Made by a program: the position numbers and the translations under genes. 60,000 bases of DNA. Origin: Takakia lepidozioides (Eukaryota; Streptophyta; Takakiopsida; Takakiales; Takakiaceae). The notes beneath the pieces were generated by a model that did no database searches, had not been told where the DNA came from, and saw only the letters and a program-made list of their open reading frames with translations. The DNA lies in contig CM060733.1 in NCBI GenBank assembly GCA_030704615.1, positions 41,294,001-41,354,000 of the forward strand. Direction: 5' to 3'. Below are positions 36,819 to 47,929 of the stretch, piece after piece. Each line of letters opens with the position of its first letter. Position 1 is the stretch's first letter.

Positions 36819-37620
36819 CACTACTACATTTGGGGGGGGGTTAGCGATGCCTCAGCGACCTCCAAACGCCGCGCATAGCGACGAAAATACACTACAGCGC
36901 CCGGGGCGCGCCGGGGACAAATTGCGACATCGGGAAGTCGCCGCCACGTCGCTCCCGGAACGTCACTGATTAGCGACCTAAGGGAATCGCTAATCCCCCG
37001 GGTCCACCTAGCCATGACCAGCGATGGCCAAAAGACGCCGCCCCTTCGGGCGTCGCAATATGGCAACTCCCAGGAGTCGCAACAAAGGGCAGGGAGGGGG
37101 GTCCATCCTTTCCCCTGCATCATGGGGCAGTCGCAAGGACGTCGCACATTCCCAGAATTAGCCACGCGCTGGCGTCGCCAAAACGTCGCAGCCTGGCGAC
37201 GCCCGGAAATCGCCATGACGTCGCCGCCATTTGGGGCGTCGCTAGACCCCCATGGGTAAGGAGGTTCTGTAGCGACGTCCAGGAATCGCAGGGACGTCGC
37301 AGCCCCTTCGTGGCGTCACTAGCTCCACGTTGCATTGTTCTGTTGCGACGGTGGGGAATCGCACCGGCGTCGCTGGGTGGGAGGGTAGCCAGCTGGTATT
37401 TGGGGTGGGGTTTTGGGGTTTTTTTTTCGTTTTGGGGGGGGGGGTTTCTTGGGGGTTGGGGTGTGCCTCGTGCTTGCATGAAATGCATGCATTCTAATCT
37501 ATAGGTTAGATTAGAATCCACATGTCCATTAAGGTTAGAATGAGGATCGAAATGGTAACTGAAGAAATATATACATAAAGCGAGTACTACCTTTACATGT
37601 TTCTAACTGGGAACCATCCC

Positions 37621-39691
37621 TCACTCCTCATCACCTAAGTCATAGGTGTACTCGTCCGAGGAACGCAAGCTACGTTGGGCCTCCAATTTGGAGGATGATG
37701 AGGCCGAGTCCGAGATTACATCATCCTTCGAACCACCCCCTACTACTAGCTCTCCCCCATCCGACCGAGCCACTAAACTACCCATCCCCACCCCTACAGA
37801 TGCACTATCCTCCGTCAATTGTGGCGTCTTGGCCATTGAGGCTACAAGGGCCTTCCACCCCTGAGTCTTGCAAAAGCCCCACTTGTGTGTTGATTCCGCA
37901 CACTTCTTGAGGCGGGCTGCAGTTGCCGCATGTCCCCTTGCGAAGATCTCCGCCTTCAGCTCTTCCCTCTCCCCTGCGATGAGAGCCTCCCAAGATTCCT
38001 GTCTAGCCCCAACAAAGACACTATAAATGTTAATGAACTCCATACCGCAATGAACGTGCATTCAAAGACACCAATGACAACTGAAGTGCGTCTTACCTTG
38101 GTTATTCCATGTGGCATGGTCGTTGGTTCGACCCCCACCTTGAGTGCCTTGCAAATGGTTTGTCGCGCACGGTACCTCTTGTCCTTGAGGTTCTTTCCCA
38201 CCAGCTCCAAGAGCTTCCCCTCATTCCACTCAACCGGAAATGTGCCCTCAAGTGCTTGCACGAATGCTCGTCTATGGCAATGTGATTGGCGTGGCCAATC
38301 AATATGCCAAGGGAACCACCTCGCCGCCAAGTCGAAGGCTACTTTTTTCATGGCCTCCTGATACTCACCAATGGGGTCACCGACCTTATTGGTCTCTAAG
38401 GGGGGCACCTTCATCTTTGGCAAATCAAGATTGCGGGACCCGAGGTCTTTACCTCGTCCACGCTCTTCTGAACTACCTCTCCCTTGTCTTTTGTTGCCCC
38501 GCTAATGCCCTCCACTGGCTGCACGCTCATCTGAACCAGCTCCCCCTTTTGTTCCCCCACTAGTGCCCTCCCCCGGCTGCACCTCTCTCCTTCTACGCCT
38601 CTTTCTCTTACGCTCCCTCTCATGGGCCTGTCCTTTCCCCTTCCCCTCCACTACTTCCCTCCCCCCCTCCATTACTTCCCCACCCTCCTTGATGATTAGG
38701 GGAACCTTGAGGACACGACGTCTTTTCCTCTTCCTCTTACCATCCCCAAAGGTAGGCACCACCACTGTCCCTGCTTTGTCGGTGGCAATCCCACTGCTTG
38801 CCACAAGCTTAGCCACGATGCGCCAAGCTCTTGAACACAAACCCACAAATTAGAAACAAACCAGAAACAATGAAAGGCAAAGGAAAGAAAAAAAGGTGAA
38901 GGAAAGAGGCTCACCTTTGCGTCCATGACCTCAATGTTGCCCTCGGTCCCCGCTTGTGGTGCACAACCCACAACGCCCTCTCGGAATAAGGGTGGAAGCC
39001 TATCCCATGCACCCAATAGGCTCACAGGCGGCGCCCCAAAGTCCAGGGTCTTCTTCATTGACCGTTCAGGCGACGGACTTCGCAAGGGCCCTCCATAGCC
39101 AGGTCACCCTCGCCTTTTCCCCCTCCTTTCCCGTGCCCCCTTATTTCCCTCTTCTTGTTCTTCCTCCCTCTTCCTTTCCTCCTCCTTCCACCTCATTGTG
39201 GCCTCCTTTGAAGCCTCCCTCTTCTCCCAAGGTGAGGAGGAACCCACCCCCTTCTACCCCCCCCCCCCCCCCTTATAAGCCCTCTTGGCTGCAAAAGAAG
39301 GGGAAAATGCATTGGCGGTGGGGCTAAGATCAAGTTGCCCATACCTGGCGGCAGATCTGAGAATGCGCTTCCCCGCGTAAAAGTCAGGGCCCTCCATCAG
39401 CCCGGGGGTGGCGTCCCAGCCTGAACATTGGGTGCACCATCCTCAAGTGGAGGCTCGTCCCCAGCCTCAACCTTCGAGGGCGTGGAGGCCTCGACGGCCT
39501 TATGGCTTGGTCCTCTCACACATAGCCCGCCTATAGGGCTGGTGAGTTTGGACCAGTGGACGCCGTGTCACACGGCCGTCAATGACGGGAGCGTTGTCAA
39601 GCTTCCCTACCTTAGCGGCAGGCGATTTCTGCTCCTTCGGCGGCGCCTTCTCTTTGTCCTTCGCTGGCGCCTTCTCCTTGTCCTTCGCCAT
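37621..39691 (-). pseudogene. CACTA-2 accessory (TNP1-like) protein, multi-exon, decayed
   Basis: Blocks in order on the minus strand are: a Lys/Pro-rich start MAKDKEKAPAKDKEKAPPK (39,691), SPERSMKKTLDFGAPP (about 39,060), a basic run (KRKRKRRR, about 38,720), LLELVGKNLKDKRYRARQTI (about 38,190) ending at a GT donor after GITK, SWEALIAGEREELKAEIFAR (about 37,990) and an acidic tail SSDEYTYDLGDEE with stop at 37,621. A matching set of blocks in the same order occurs at 58.6-59.8 kb in CACTA-1, which supports the exon order. En/Spm elements are known to carry a second, DNA-binding protein that recognises the subterminal repeats; that role is inferred. Stops and shifts make this copy doubtful. 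Confidence 0.6.
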
Positions 39692-39859
39692 ACTACCAGC
39701 TTATCCCTGCGCCCACAACATTACTACCATGTGATTTCACATGCCAAAAACCACAAGGCCTGACCCTCCCCCTTCCCCTCTCTTCCTCTCCCTCTATCTT
39801 TATGTCTCTATATCTTGTCTCCCCCTTTCTCTCTCTGCTGATAAGCAAAAAATGAAAGA

Positions 39860-40260
39860 GGGGGGGGGGGGGGGGGGGTGTGAGAGCACCAGCACTTGCT
39901 GCTGCTGTCAGCCCCCCACCATTCCAAAAAAAAAAAAAAAAAAATGTGCGGGGGACTGAGAGCAGCAGCAGCAAGTACTCGTTGCTGGCAGCTCTCACGC
40001 CCCCCACCATTGCCAAAACCAAAAATGAAAAGTCGGGGGGGGGGGCTAAGACCAGCAGCAGCAAGCTGCTTTCAGCACCCCCACCATTCCACAAGCAAAA
40101 AAGCAGCAGCAAGCTGCTTTCAGCACCCCCACCATTCCACAAGCAAAAAGTCGGGGGGGGGGGCTAAGACCAGCAGCAGCAAGTGCTTTCAGACACCCCC
40201 ACCATTCCACAAACAAAAAACGGAAAATGTGGGGGGGGAAGTGAAGTGGGAGTCAGAGGC
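39860..40260. repeat. G-tract / AGCAGCAGCAAG minisatellite in CACTA-2
   Basis: Four to five units share AGCAGCAGCAAG, CTGCTTTCAG, ACCCCCACCATTCCACAA and a G-tract. Period varies from about 45 to 110 bases. The first G-tract (39,860-39,878) is 19 G long. The unit can fold locally (GCAGCAGC/GCTGC). Open frames across it on both strands are repeat artefacts. Confidence 0.85.
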
Positions 40261-40890
40261 GCTGAGGCACCCCCCCCCAGACCAAACTCAGACTCCCAAC
40301 CCAACAAAAGACACACCACACACAACTTTCAACCCACACCCCCCCCCAACCGCCCCACCAAAACCGCACCCACACCCCCAACCCCCCCCCCCCCTCAACC
40401 TTCTTTTATTTTTGCTTCCTCGCGCTCCCACTCTCTCCCTCTTATCCCTCTTGTCCCTCATCTCTCCCTCTCTCTCCTCTGTCCCATCAGGTGTGGAGAG
40501 AGGGGACTGTTGAGGCGTTAAAAAAAAAAAAAACGGTGTGGAGTGGGGAAGTGAAGGGAGCAGCTGCCCCCCCCCCCCCCCCCCCCCCCCTCAACAGTCC
40601 CCTCTCTCTCCTCTCTCCCTCGCTGCCTCTTCCATCTCTCTCCTCTGAGAAAGAGGGAGAGGAGGGATTTAAAAAAAACTAAAAAAGGTGGGTGGGGGGG
40701 GAGCAGACTAAGCAGCCACCAGCATCTGAGCAGCAGCTGCTCAGTCACTCCGTTGCTGCTCAGTCACCCCCCTCCCCCCCCCCACTTTTTTTTTTTATTT
40801 TCTTGGCCCCCTCTATCCCTCTCCCCCCCTCTCTCTCCCTCTATCCCTCTCCCCCCCTCTCTCTCCCTCTCTCCCTCTCCCTCTATAACT
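40261..40890. repeat. Polypyrimidine / poly-C low-complexity block
   Basis: This is a run of C-tracts, including C24 at 40,567-40,590 and C13 near 40,382, and CT/CCCTCT tracts up to 40,885. No coding sequence is seen. It sits in the middle of CACTA-2, just left of the retroelement-like insertion. Confidence 0.8.
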
Positions 40891-42888
40891 TTTTGGATTT
40901 CATTTGGCCCTGATATTTACTATTTGCTTCTTTCATCTAAACTGGATGAAATACATGAATAATGGTGACCTATTCTAAAAATCCAAGAGGTAGTAATTTG
41001 TACCATCATAAATGATGGCACTTACTAAACCTAAGCCTATACCGTAACCCTAAGATACCTTTTTATGGGATATAATCCATTAACAAAATGCATCTCTTTA
41101 AAATGTGATTTTTCATCCACCCTGGATGAGAAATCGGGAAGTTGTGCCCTAAACGGGCCGACATATTTCACAGCACAGAACTCGTGCTTCTATGATCCTT
41201 GATGATGCGCCGTATAAACCTGCTCCCTTGCGGCTACATGGTACTCGTGATGGCTGGCTTTTGGGATGCGCATTGGCAGATAGACAGATTCCTCTCTGGC
41301 AGTCGACAATGCAGTGATCGCTCTGCTCAGAAATTTATGATTCTGTTAAATTCGCAGCGGCGCTCTTACTCCTCGTTGGGAAGTACTCCACCCCTACTTA
41401 GCCACAGATTACATGTTGCTCTCTTTCTGTATGAGCTACTCTCTATCTGTGAACACTTCTACTTTGATTGCGTTCTGCTGGAGACATCTACTGGACGCCA
41501 TGGCGCAGGGCATACCACAAACACTCAAGGTTTTTTTTTTAGTGTACCCTTGCTTGGATTACGATTTGTACATGCTTTAGAATTCAACACTGACATGGAT
41601 AGCAACTGTGAAAACCTGCCACTCACCTGATGCATCCTCACTAACACACATCTCTATGTGGTGGTTTTTGGGACGGGCACAGGTGAGGGTCTTCACTTGT
41701 CTTGAATTTTTTAAGCTTGCAGAGTCTGATTCATGCATAAGGGATTGCTGCTACCGCCTGAAGCTGCTGATACCAACTGTTGTTTCAAATCTGCCATCTT
41801 GCTGCCTCAAATCGGCTTCAAGTCTGCTCTATTGAGGATCACCTTCTTACTCCTTATCCCTGTTTTTGGTTCTTGATAACCACTACTATATGTTTTGGAG
41901 TTAAGACACACAATGGACTTCATAGAAAACAAAATCTCTGTTGAAGGCTCTGGCTGTTTTCAACAAAGGTACATGGCTGCGGCTATAGCTCTGGCAGCAT
42001 GGAAACTAAGCTCTGAAATGAAACACCATGGCCTAGCTCTGATGGATCAGAAGATAGACCTTGTGATAACAAACATTCTTCAAGGCTCTTATATCACCAC
42101 TATTTCATTGCATGATAGGGGACAATGGTTTCTGAGTTCATTTCTTTAACTAGCAGAGCTTGTTATGAGGCCCTGGAATACCACTCCAGGCCCATATCTA
42201 CTTGAGGGTACTCAGCCCTATGTTTTGTTTTGTTAGAAATCTGGCTTATGACTTGGCACTGAAGCACCTTCAGACCTGGCCCCATCAATATTTTGGTTTT
42301 CAAGAACTGCTTGCTGGTAGATGTTGTGCTCTTCCTACCTTATACTATGGCAGAGTTTTGATCTTGAAGTCCTGGAATAACTATCCAGGCTTACATATGC
42401 CTGAAAAAACTCAGCCCGCTTCTACTTTATGAATCTTGCATGTGTCTTGGCACTGACAGATCAGTTTCACGCCTACACAGGATGTTGTTTTAGGAAGATG
42501 AATGGCTCAAGAACTAGATTATGTAAGGCTTGACCCGTGTCAACAACAAAAAATGAATGCTTTATGTCAACTTATGGGGCTTTCAGGATATGAATGACCA
42601 GGAATCCCGCCCTCCCACCCTGTTTTTTCAGATACCCTGAAAAGTTATAAGATGTTCAAATGAGTTGGTAAAAGGGGTTGTTAGATGATGCCCTGTAAAG
42701 GGTTGCTTTGTCTTTCAATGACAATGACCTTAGTGGTCTTGTCCATGTCTTGACATAACATGTATATCTTCTCTCTCTTTATTTGACCAATGTACTTAGT
42801 GGTATTTGTACACATCATCTACCCATCTCCTTTTCACCTTCTCATTATGATGCACTGACAAGTTTTTTGGGGTGGGCTTTGACAGAAG
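40891..42888 (+). other. Leader of the RGG-ORF/RT module; no confident coding
   Basis: Base composition changes to moderate AT here. A 143-codon frame at 41,199-41,630 and others show no domain. The segments at 42,165-42,260 and 42,360-42,460 are a diverged tandem duplication (CTGGAATA-CCAGGC, ACTCAGCCC, TGGCACTGA in both). An AG acceptor (TTTGACAG at 42,884-42,891) could join upstream exons to the next ORF. Confidence 0.4.
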
Positions 42889-42891
42889 ACC

Positions 42892-44502
42892 AAAGGAGAC
42901 CCTAGATGGAATGAGGACCTCGTAGCTCTGGGGTATCAGTCCCCTCTACCTCCTCCAATTCCTGCTGTACAAGCAACCCTCGCACAAGTCATACCAAGTG
43001 ACTTCCATGCTACATTGCAAAAGATGGACACTGAGGCCTTGGAAAATTCAGGTGATGAAAATCCCGTATTACTACTTGAGACCTTGGCTTTGGAAAATTG
43101 GGTTGCACTTGGCATCATGGCAAATAAGAAAGGCAGGTACCTGGAGAAGCTCCAGGAATTCAATACTAAAATGATTAAGGTACTGGAAGATGATGCCGAG
43201 GAGCTGATACAATGGGAAAAGAAGGGATCAGCCATTGAGGTAGCTCTTAGAATGGCGAACCCGGAAGATGACCAGACTGTCTCCACGCAGAAATCTGCAA
43301 ACACCTCTGAAAAAGACTTCATCCCTTCTGTAAGTAATCACCCAATCCTTGGGCACATGATTTTACCGGATGAAGAAAAAGAGGCAGTGAGAGAATGTTG
43401 TGAACAAGTAGAACTCTCACAAGTGGAGCAAGAGAGAGCAGCAGGTGCCACTCCTGGAAATCTGCAATTTGTCCCTTGGTTGCCTCCCCGTGCAGTTGAA
43501 TTAGAGGTTGCCAATAACGATCATATGATGTGGCATCCACATGCTAATATCAACCTATTGGCACCCATTTCCATTGAAATGTGGGTCAAATGGGGCAACA
43601 TAACTCCTGCTGAACGCAGTAGATGTGCAGAGGATGCTAAGGAGGGTCTTCAGAGAATAAAAAAGGAACCTATTGCCGTGGCGTGGCCACTAAGGACCTT
43701 CTACTACAAGCTCTGTGACAAAGGTGAGAACCTTACCTTGAGGACCAAAAATGATTTGCCGACTGGCTCAGCCAGATCCAAGAACCATAAGAGTCAACTC
43801 TTCAATTGGCATCGTCCCTACATAAGATGCAACTGTGGACAAGGAGGGGCACCCTCTTCTTGCATTGGGAGTGTTGCTTGGTTTGACCATATGGTTTGGT
43901 ATATGCTGAACAATCTGATTGTGTTCTTCCCTGATGATGCCTATCCTTCGGTGCAAACCAAGTATTACAATTTTCTGGTATGGATCATGCGGGCTGCCAG
44001 ATCTGCTGTACTGGCACAAATTACCTTCCAGATGACCCGAGGGTTCATAATGGAAGCAGCCTGTGAATTCTCAAATGACCCACAAGCCAAGCTGCTTGCG
44101 AAGTTAGGAGAATCCAAGGGGGCCAGATACATTGAGAAACTCGTGAAACCTGGGTCTTTTTCAGACAGCCTTCCCAGGCCACAATTCAATAGCTACAAAC
44201 GGCAGCGTATGGAGGGGCAGATGCCTCCTCAACAAGGCAAGAACGGTACTGCTCGGGGAAGAGGTACCCCTGGTCGTGGAAGAGGTCTCTACCAAAGAGG
44301 AGGACGCTCTGGCAGGGGACAGTACTCTACCAACACCTCTGAGAATTCAAGAGCAACGAATCGGTCCTCAACTGGGGGTTCCGGTGCTAATTCCAGTACC
44401 ACCATCAACATCGCCAGCCAGGAGTCATACAAGACTCGTCGTATCACTGACGAGTTCTCCCCAATACACAAACGAGACTTTGGATCATGGAATAATCTGT
44501 AA
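42892..44502 (+). CDS. Unrecognised ORF with C-terminal RGG/RG-rich box (retroelement ORF1-like)
   Basis: The frame is open from 42,892 and has its first ATG at 43,015, giving 495 aa from that ATG. I do not recognise the family. The N-terminal half is acidic and helical. The middle has a Trp/Tyr-rich helical stretch (SVAWFDHMVWYMLNNLIVFF, YYNFLVWIMRAARSAVLAQI) after an RCNCGQGG motif. The C-terminus has NGTARGRGTPGRGRGLYQRG, a single-strand nucleic-acid-binding type of tail. The RT frame begins 18-330 bases downstream on the same strand, so the pair looks like ORF1/ORF2 of a retroelement. An intact frame of this length in so decayed a region suggests a fairly recent arrival. It could also be a captured host gene. 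Confidence 0.6.
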   Translation, partial: KGDPRWNEDLVALGYQSPLPPPIPAVQATLAQVIPSDFHATLQKMDTEALENSGDENPVLLLETLALENWVALGIMANKKGRYLEKLQEFNTKMIKVLEDDAEELIQWEKKGSAIEVALRMANPEDDQTVSTQKSANTSEKDFIPSVSNHPILGHMILPDEEKEAVRECCEQVELSQVEQERAAGATPGNLQFVPWLPPRAVELEVANNDHMMWHPHANINLLAPISIEMWVKWGNITPAERSRCAEDAKEGLQRIKKEPIAVAWPLRTFYYKLCDKGENLTLRTKNDLPTGSARSKNHKSQLFNWHRPYIRCNCGQGGAPSSCIGSVAWFDHMVWYMLNNLIVFFPDDAYPSVQTKYYNFLVWIMRAARSAVLAQITFQMTRGFIMEAACEFSNDPQAKLLAKLGESKGARYIEKLVKPGSFSDSLPRPQFNSYKRQRMEGQMPPQQGKNGTARGRGTPGRGRGLYQRGGRSGRGQYSTNTSENSRATNRSSTGGSGANSSTTINIASQESYKTRRITDEFSPIHKRDFGSWNNL

Positions 44503-44519
44503 AAATCTCATTTTTTGGT

Positions 44520-45700
44520 ATGTTCCTCTACTCTGTATGTGCAGATGCGTTATATGTCTTTGAGGATGGTTGCAGACAAATTGAAACTCATGCCCATGGC
44601 AGGAAATTCATAAAACAGGCAGCAAAACCTGCTCCCTTGGGATTCATTCATATGTTATACCCAAACCGTGGTATGGAGTGGATACACCCTAAGAACCTGA
44701 TAAAAGAAGCCTTTCTGGAATTTGGGCAAAATGACTTAGCTATTCTCATCGATGAGATAGTTTTTGGATGGACATATCATAAACAAAGCAGTTCTGAATA
44801 CTATCAGCCTGCTGTTGTTTTCCGTGATTTTTGCTTTATGCAAGACTGATTCACTCACCAGATTGTCTATGTGACAGTACCAAGAGGTTTCATGATTTTC
44901 GGGATGTGGATACAAAATCAGAATTCCATCTATCTGGTTCTACACCTACGCAACACGTACGTACCATGGACCTGAATATTATTAAACACGCAAGGCTGAA
45001 AGAAATATTCAGCCTAGGTATGAATCACATCCCTCTCAAACGTACTTTACTAAAAGACGTTGTTGAACAAGTGTCTTTGGCTTTCCACAAAACCTGTGAA
45101 ATTTTGCATGTAGACCCATGTGAATCTTGGGCTGCAACCTGCAACCAATGGGTAAAAAACACATGCTGGGATAGACTGAAACAAAAAGCCGGCAGAAGAA
45201 GGTATGACTTCACTGACCATGAGCGCAATCCTCTTACTGTAAAAGAGGCAAAAGACGAACTTTCATGGCTTCTCAATCACCTGTATTTCTCTGGTCTTGA
45301 CAAGGCTAACAACAATGTATGTTTTATGTGTGTGAAGCACGTAAGAATCCAAGCATTCCACAGATTGATGGGTAAAGACTTTACACCATGCAAGCAAGAT
45401 GAGGTATGGCTGCCACCTGACCTTGTTCTAGGAAACATTTCCGTGGAAATACAGAGTTTGATTCCGGAGATACATGTTCCCTCCTGTAGACTACCTTACA
45501 TTATGGGAATCTACAAGCTACATAAGAAAAAATACAGATGGATTACCAATGCCCACAAATGTGTTTTCAGTGACCTAGCTAGCCTCCTTACAAGAGCTAC
45601 CATCGATCTTCTACCATTGGTAAAAGAATGGACCAAAACAAGGCTGGATACTTATGAGCGATTTTTCAAAGTATCTACTGCTATGTATTGGTGGGGTGGG
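44520..45700 (+). pseudogene. Reverse-transcriptase-like ORF (Penelope-like group), 3'-truncated
   Basis: A first frame (44,520-44,849) ends in YYQPAVVFRDF. The next frame, shifted by -1 and overlapping it, runs from 44,828. It carries the N-terminal signature HVRTMDLNIIKHARLKEIFS preceded by a CLC pair, then LDKANNNVCFMCVKHVRI, then SCRLPYIMGIYKLHKKKYRW with ITNAHKCVFSDLASLLT. In Penelope-like and related animal RT-type proteins the equivalents are an H-x-x-T-x-D-L block, a DKxxxN block and an LPxxxKLHKxPYRxI block. The palm with the catalytic YxDD box is missing. Homology ends near 45,680, in sequence unlike any RT. The assignment rests on my recall of the motif layout and needs a profile search. 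Confidence 0.5.
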
Positions 45701-45823
45701 GACATATGGCTTTACGTTTGTAGGGTTTTTTTTTTCAAGTTTTTCCAAGGGTTGGGAGTGTAACTCCTCCGGAGGTTACAGTGGGTTACAATACGGTACT
45801 CTACCTCTCTCTCGTGCTAGGTC

Positions 45824-47614
45824 ATGTTGCGTGTTTATCGACGTGTCACGCTTGAGGATTTGTTGCCGGCTGTGCCACAACCACCTGCTGAGGGCGAGAC
45901 AACACGTTTGCGGCGGCATCGCCATGCCCGCACAGCTTTGCCCCCACGGCCACCACCCCGAGGTCGTAGGCCGCCAAGTCCAGAGGCACGAGCCCCGGGG
46001 AGGCCCCGCCGGGACCGCCTCCCCAAGATTGAGTGTTGGTGCAGTTGGTGTTGGGCACGACTACTGGTTGGGAGGACCACACCAATGATGCGGCGACCCC
46101 ATGTTGTGCAAAAACATTACGCCAAGTACGAGATTGCTGATGCAGCAAAGGTAAGTCGCCCATATATCTTCTCACGTACTCCTCAATTAAAAGTACTATA
46201 TCTAATGAAACCTCGCGTTTGTGAATTGAGTATTGATGCATTTGATATCATGCATCTTGCAGCCCCGTCTTGATGTCCAAGCTCGCAATTTTTTTGTTGA
46301 AGAGGCATACCGATGCGGGTTTCTTCCTTCTTACGAGCCCCACCCCGTTCCGGATGTGAACATTTTTTTCTCGCAACATGACGTAGATGCAGTTTGTGAG
46401 GAAGCGGGGTACGATGCATGTTTTTCTATTTTTGGGCACCGGGCTAGGCGCTTGTCACCTACGCACACACATTCGTCATCCTCGACATTGGCACCCCCAT
46501 CATCACCATCATCCGCATCGTCCGTTCCTCCTATTGTAGATGGTCTTTCCTCATCACCATTGCCATCCGAGGTCCCTCATACCGACCGGCTACGTGTCCC
46601 TTCCCCTCCATTGCCGAGACCACAGCCGCCACCGAGTCCGAGTTTGACATCCTCGACATCGGCACCCCCATCATCACCATCATCCGCATCGTAAGTTCCT
46701 CCTATTGTACATGTTCTTTCCTCATCACCATCACCATCCCGGCCATCTCGGCCAGTACTACCTCCACGCGAGATCCCTCATACCAACCTACATTTCCCTT
46801 CCCCTCTATTGCCGAGACCACAGCCGCCACCGAGTCCGTATCCGGGTCCTCCGGCAGAACCCGGATGGATCCCACCACCTTTGGGGACTGTGTATGACTG
46901 GGACAGATGGATCACTAGGTTCCCACTCCGGGAGAAGGGCCCCCGAAGTGATGGACGGGCGCCGCCCCCTAGGAGAGATGGACCGAAGTTGTTTCGCACG
47001 GTTGGTCCGCGCCTTCGCCGACATGATGACGGCACCATACATCATCGTGGTGCTAGGGAGCTATTCACGATGGGAGTCCAACCCCATTTCTACCAATGTC
47101 TTGTGCCTTGTCCAGTTCGGATTCCCGAGGGTGAGCCCTTTTTTTGTTGGGGTCGCATGCATTGCGTGATGGAGGCAATGGACCCTAGTATGGGTCGCGG
47201 ACTTTTTTTGATGGAGGATGTAGTTTTGGGGGGAGGAGAGGATTCCGTGGATTTGTTCCCCTATTTTGGGCCGAGGTACACCCACCGGGAGTGGCAATTA
47301 TTGCAGACACACGGCCTTGGGTCCTTGATCCATCCTTACATCTTTGTTGTGAACGACAATGATGTAAGGGCAAGAAATTTGGGCCGCAAAGCCCATATTT
47401 ATTGTGACGAAAACCCCGATATGTACAGCAACGTGGCTGGGCTCATCAACAGTTCAGTTACCTTACCGCCGGGCCACACCGCCAACGTGTTTTGGGATGA
47501 GCGCCATGACGGGGATAGTAGATTGGACCCTAACATCACCACTTTTGTGATGACATGTGCAAGAAGGACTATTAGGGCTGGAGGTTGTTTGCAGAGTATG
47601 ACTTTAGGCGTTAG
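45824..47614 (+). pseudogene. SET-domain (lysine methyltransferase-type) gene inside CACTA-2, two lesions
   Basis: Exon 1 (45,824-46,150) encodes a Pro/Arg-rich start and a Cys cluster (ECWCSWCW). It is joined through a clean GTAAGT...TTGCAG intron (46,151-46,262) in phase 0 to exon 2. Exon 2 has FFVEEAYRCGFLPSYEPHP, a Pro/Ser linker, and a SET domain: GRGLFLMEDVVLG, YFGPRYTHREWQLL, SNVAGLINSSVTLPPGHTAN, VMTCARRTIRAG. A 1-nt deletion at about 47,581-47,584 throws the last motif out of frame; the bases that follow read LFAEYDFRR and a stop in the next frame. This matches the conserved GE-LxxDY/F end. An in-frame TAA (46,692) is the only stop in the linker. The NHS/C core is altered (INSS). The product would be about 559 aa. 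Confidence 0.75.
46477..46838 (+). repeat. In-frame tandem duplication in the SET-gene linker
   Basis: Two units start CATCCTCGACAT at 46,477 and 46,648 (period 171, or 57 codons) and run to CACCGAGTCCG. Unit 2 is 27 bases (9 codons) longer. At the matching position unit 1 has TCG TCC GTT and unit 2 has TCG TAA GTT. The premature stop therefore arose by two adjacent changes after the duplication. CGTAAGT could alternatively act as a splice donor. Confidence 0.8.
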
Positions 47615-47929
47615 CCGACTTTCATCATGTGTAGATGGACGTAGGAAGACATTTTGTACATTGAGGTGGCTTCCTCCACCGTGTATATATATACATAGGC
47701 ATTGATGTGTATTTGGATGCAATTTTTCATGCTATATTCAAGGGAGTTTGGGTGGACGTTATATCTGAATTTGGGTATTTTGAATTATATAGTGTCTCCT
47801 TCATGTGGTGAAGCAATGTATGTATTCCCCTCGTGTGTAAAATGTGTACTTTGGGTTTTATCTTGTATGATAATGAACAATGCCATGTATGGAAACTGAT
47901 AATGACATGGTTGTTTTTGGCATCTAAGG

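Noticed and set aside
39896-40513. 205-codon plus-strand frame with repeated SSSKLLSAPPPFHKQK-type text
   Set aside because: It is translation of the minisatellite. No domain is present, and both strands are open because of the repeat.
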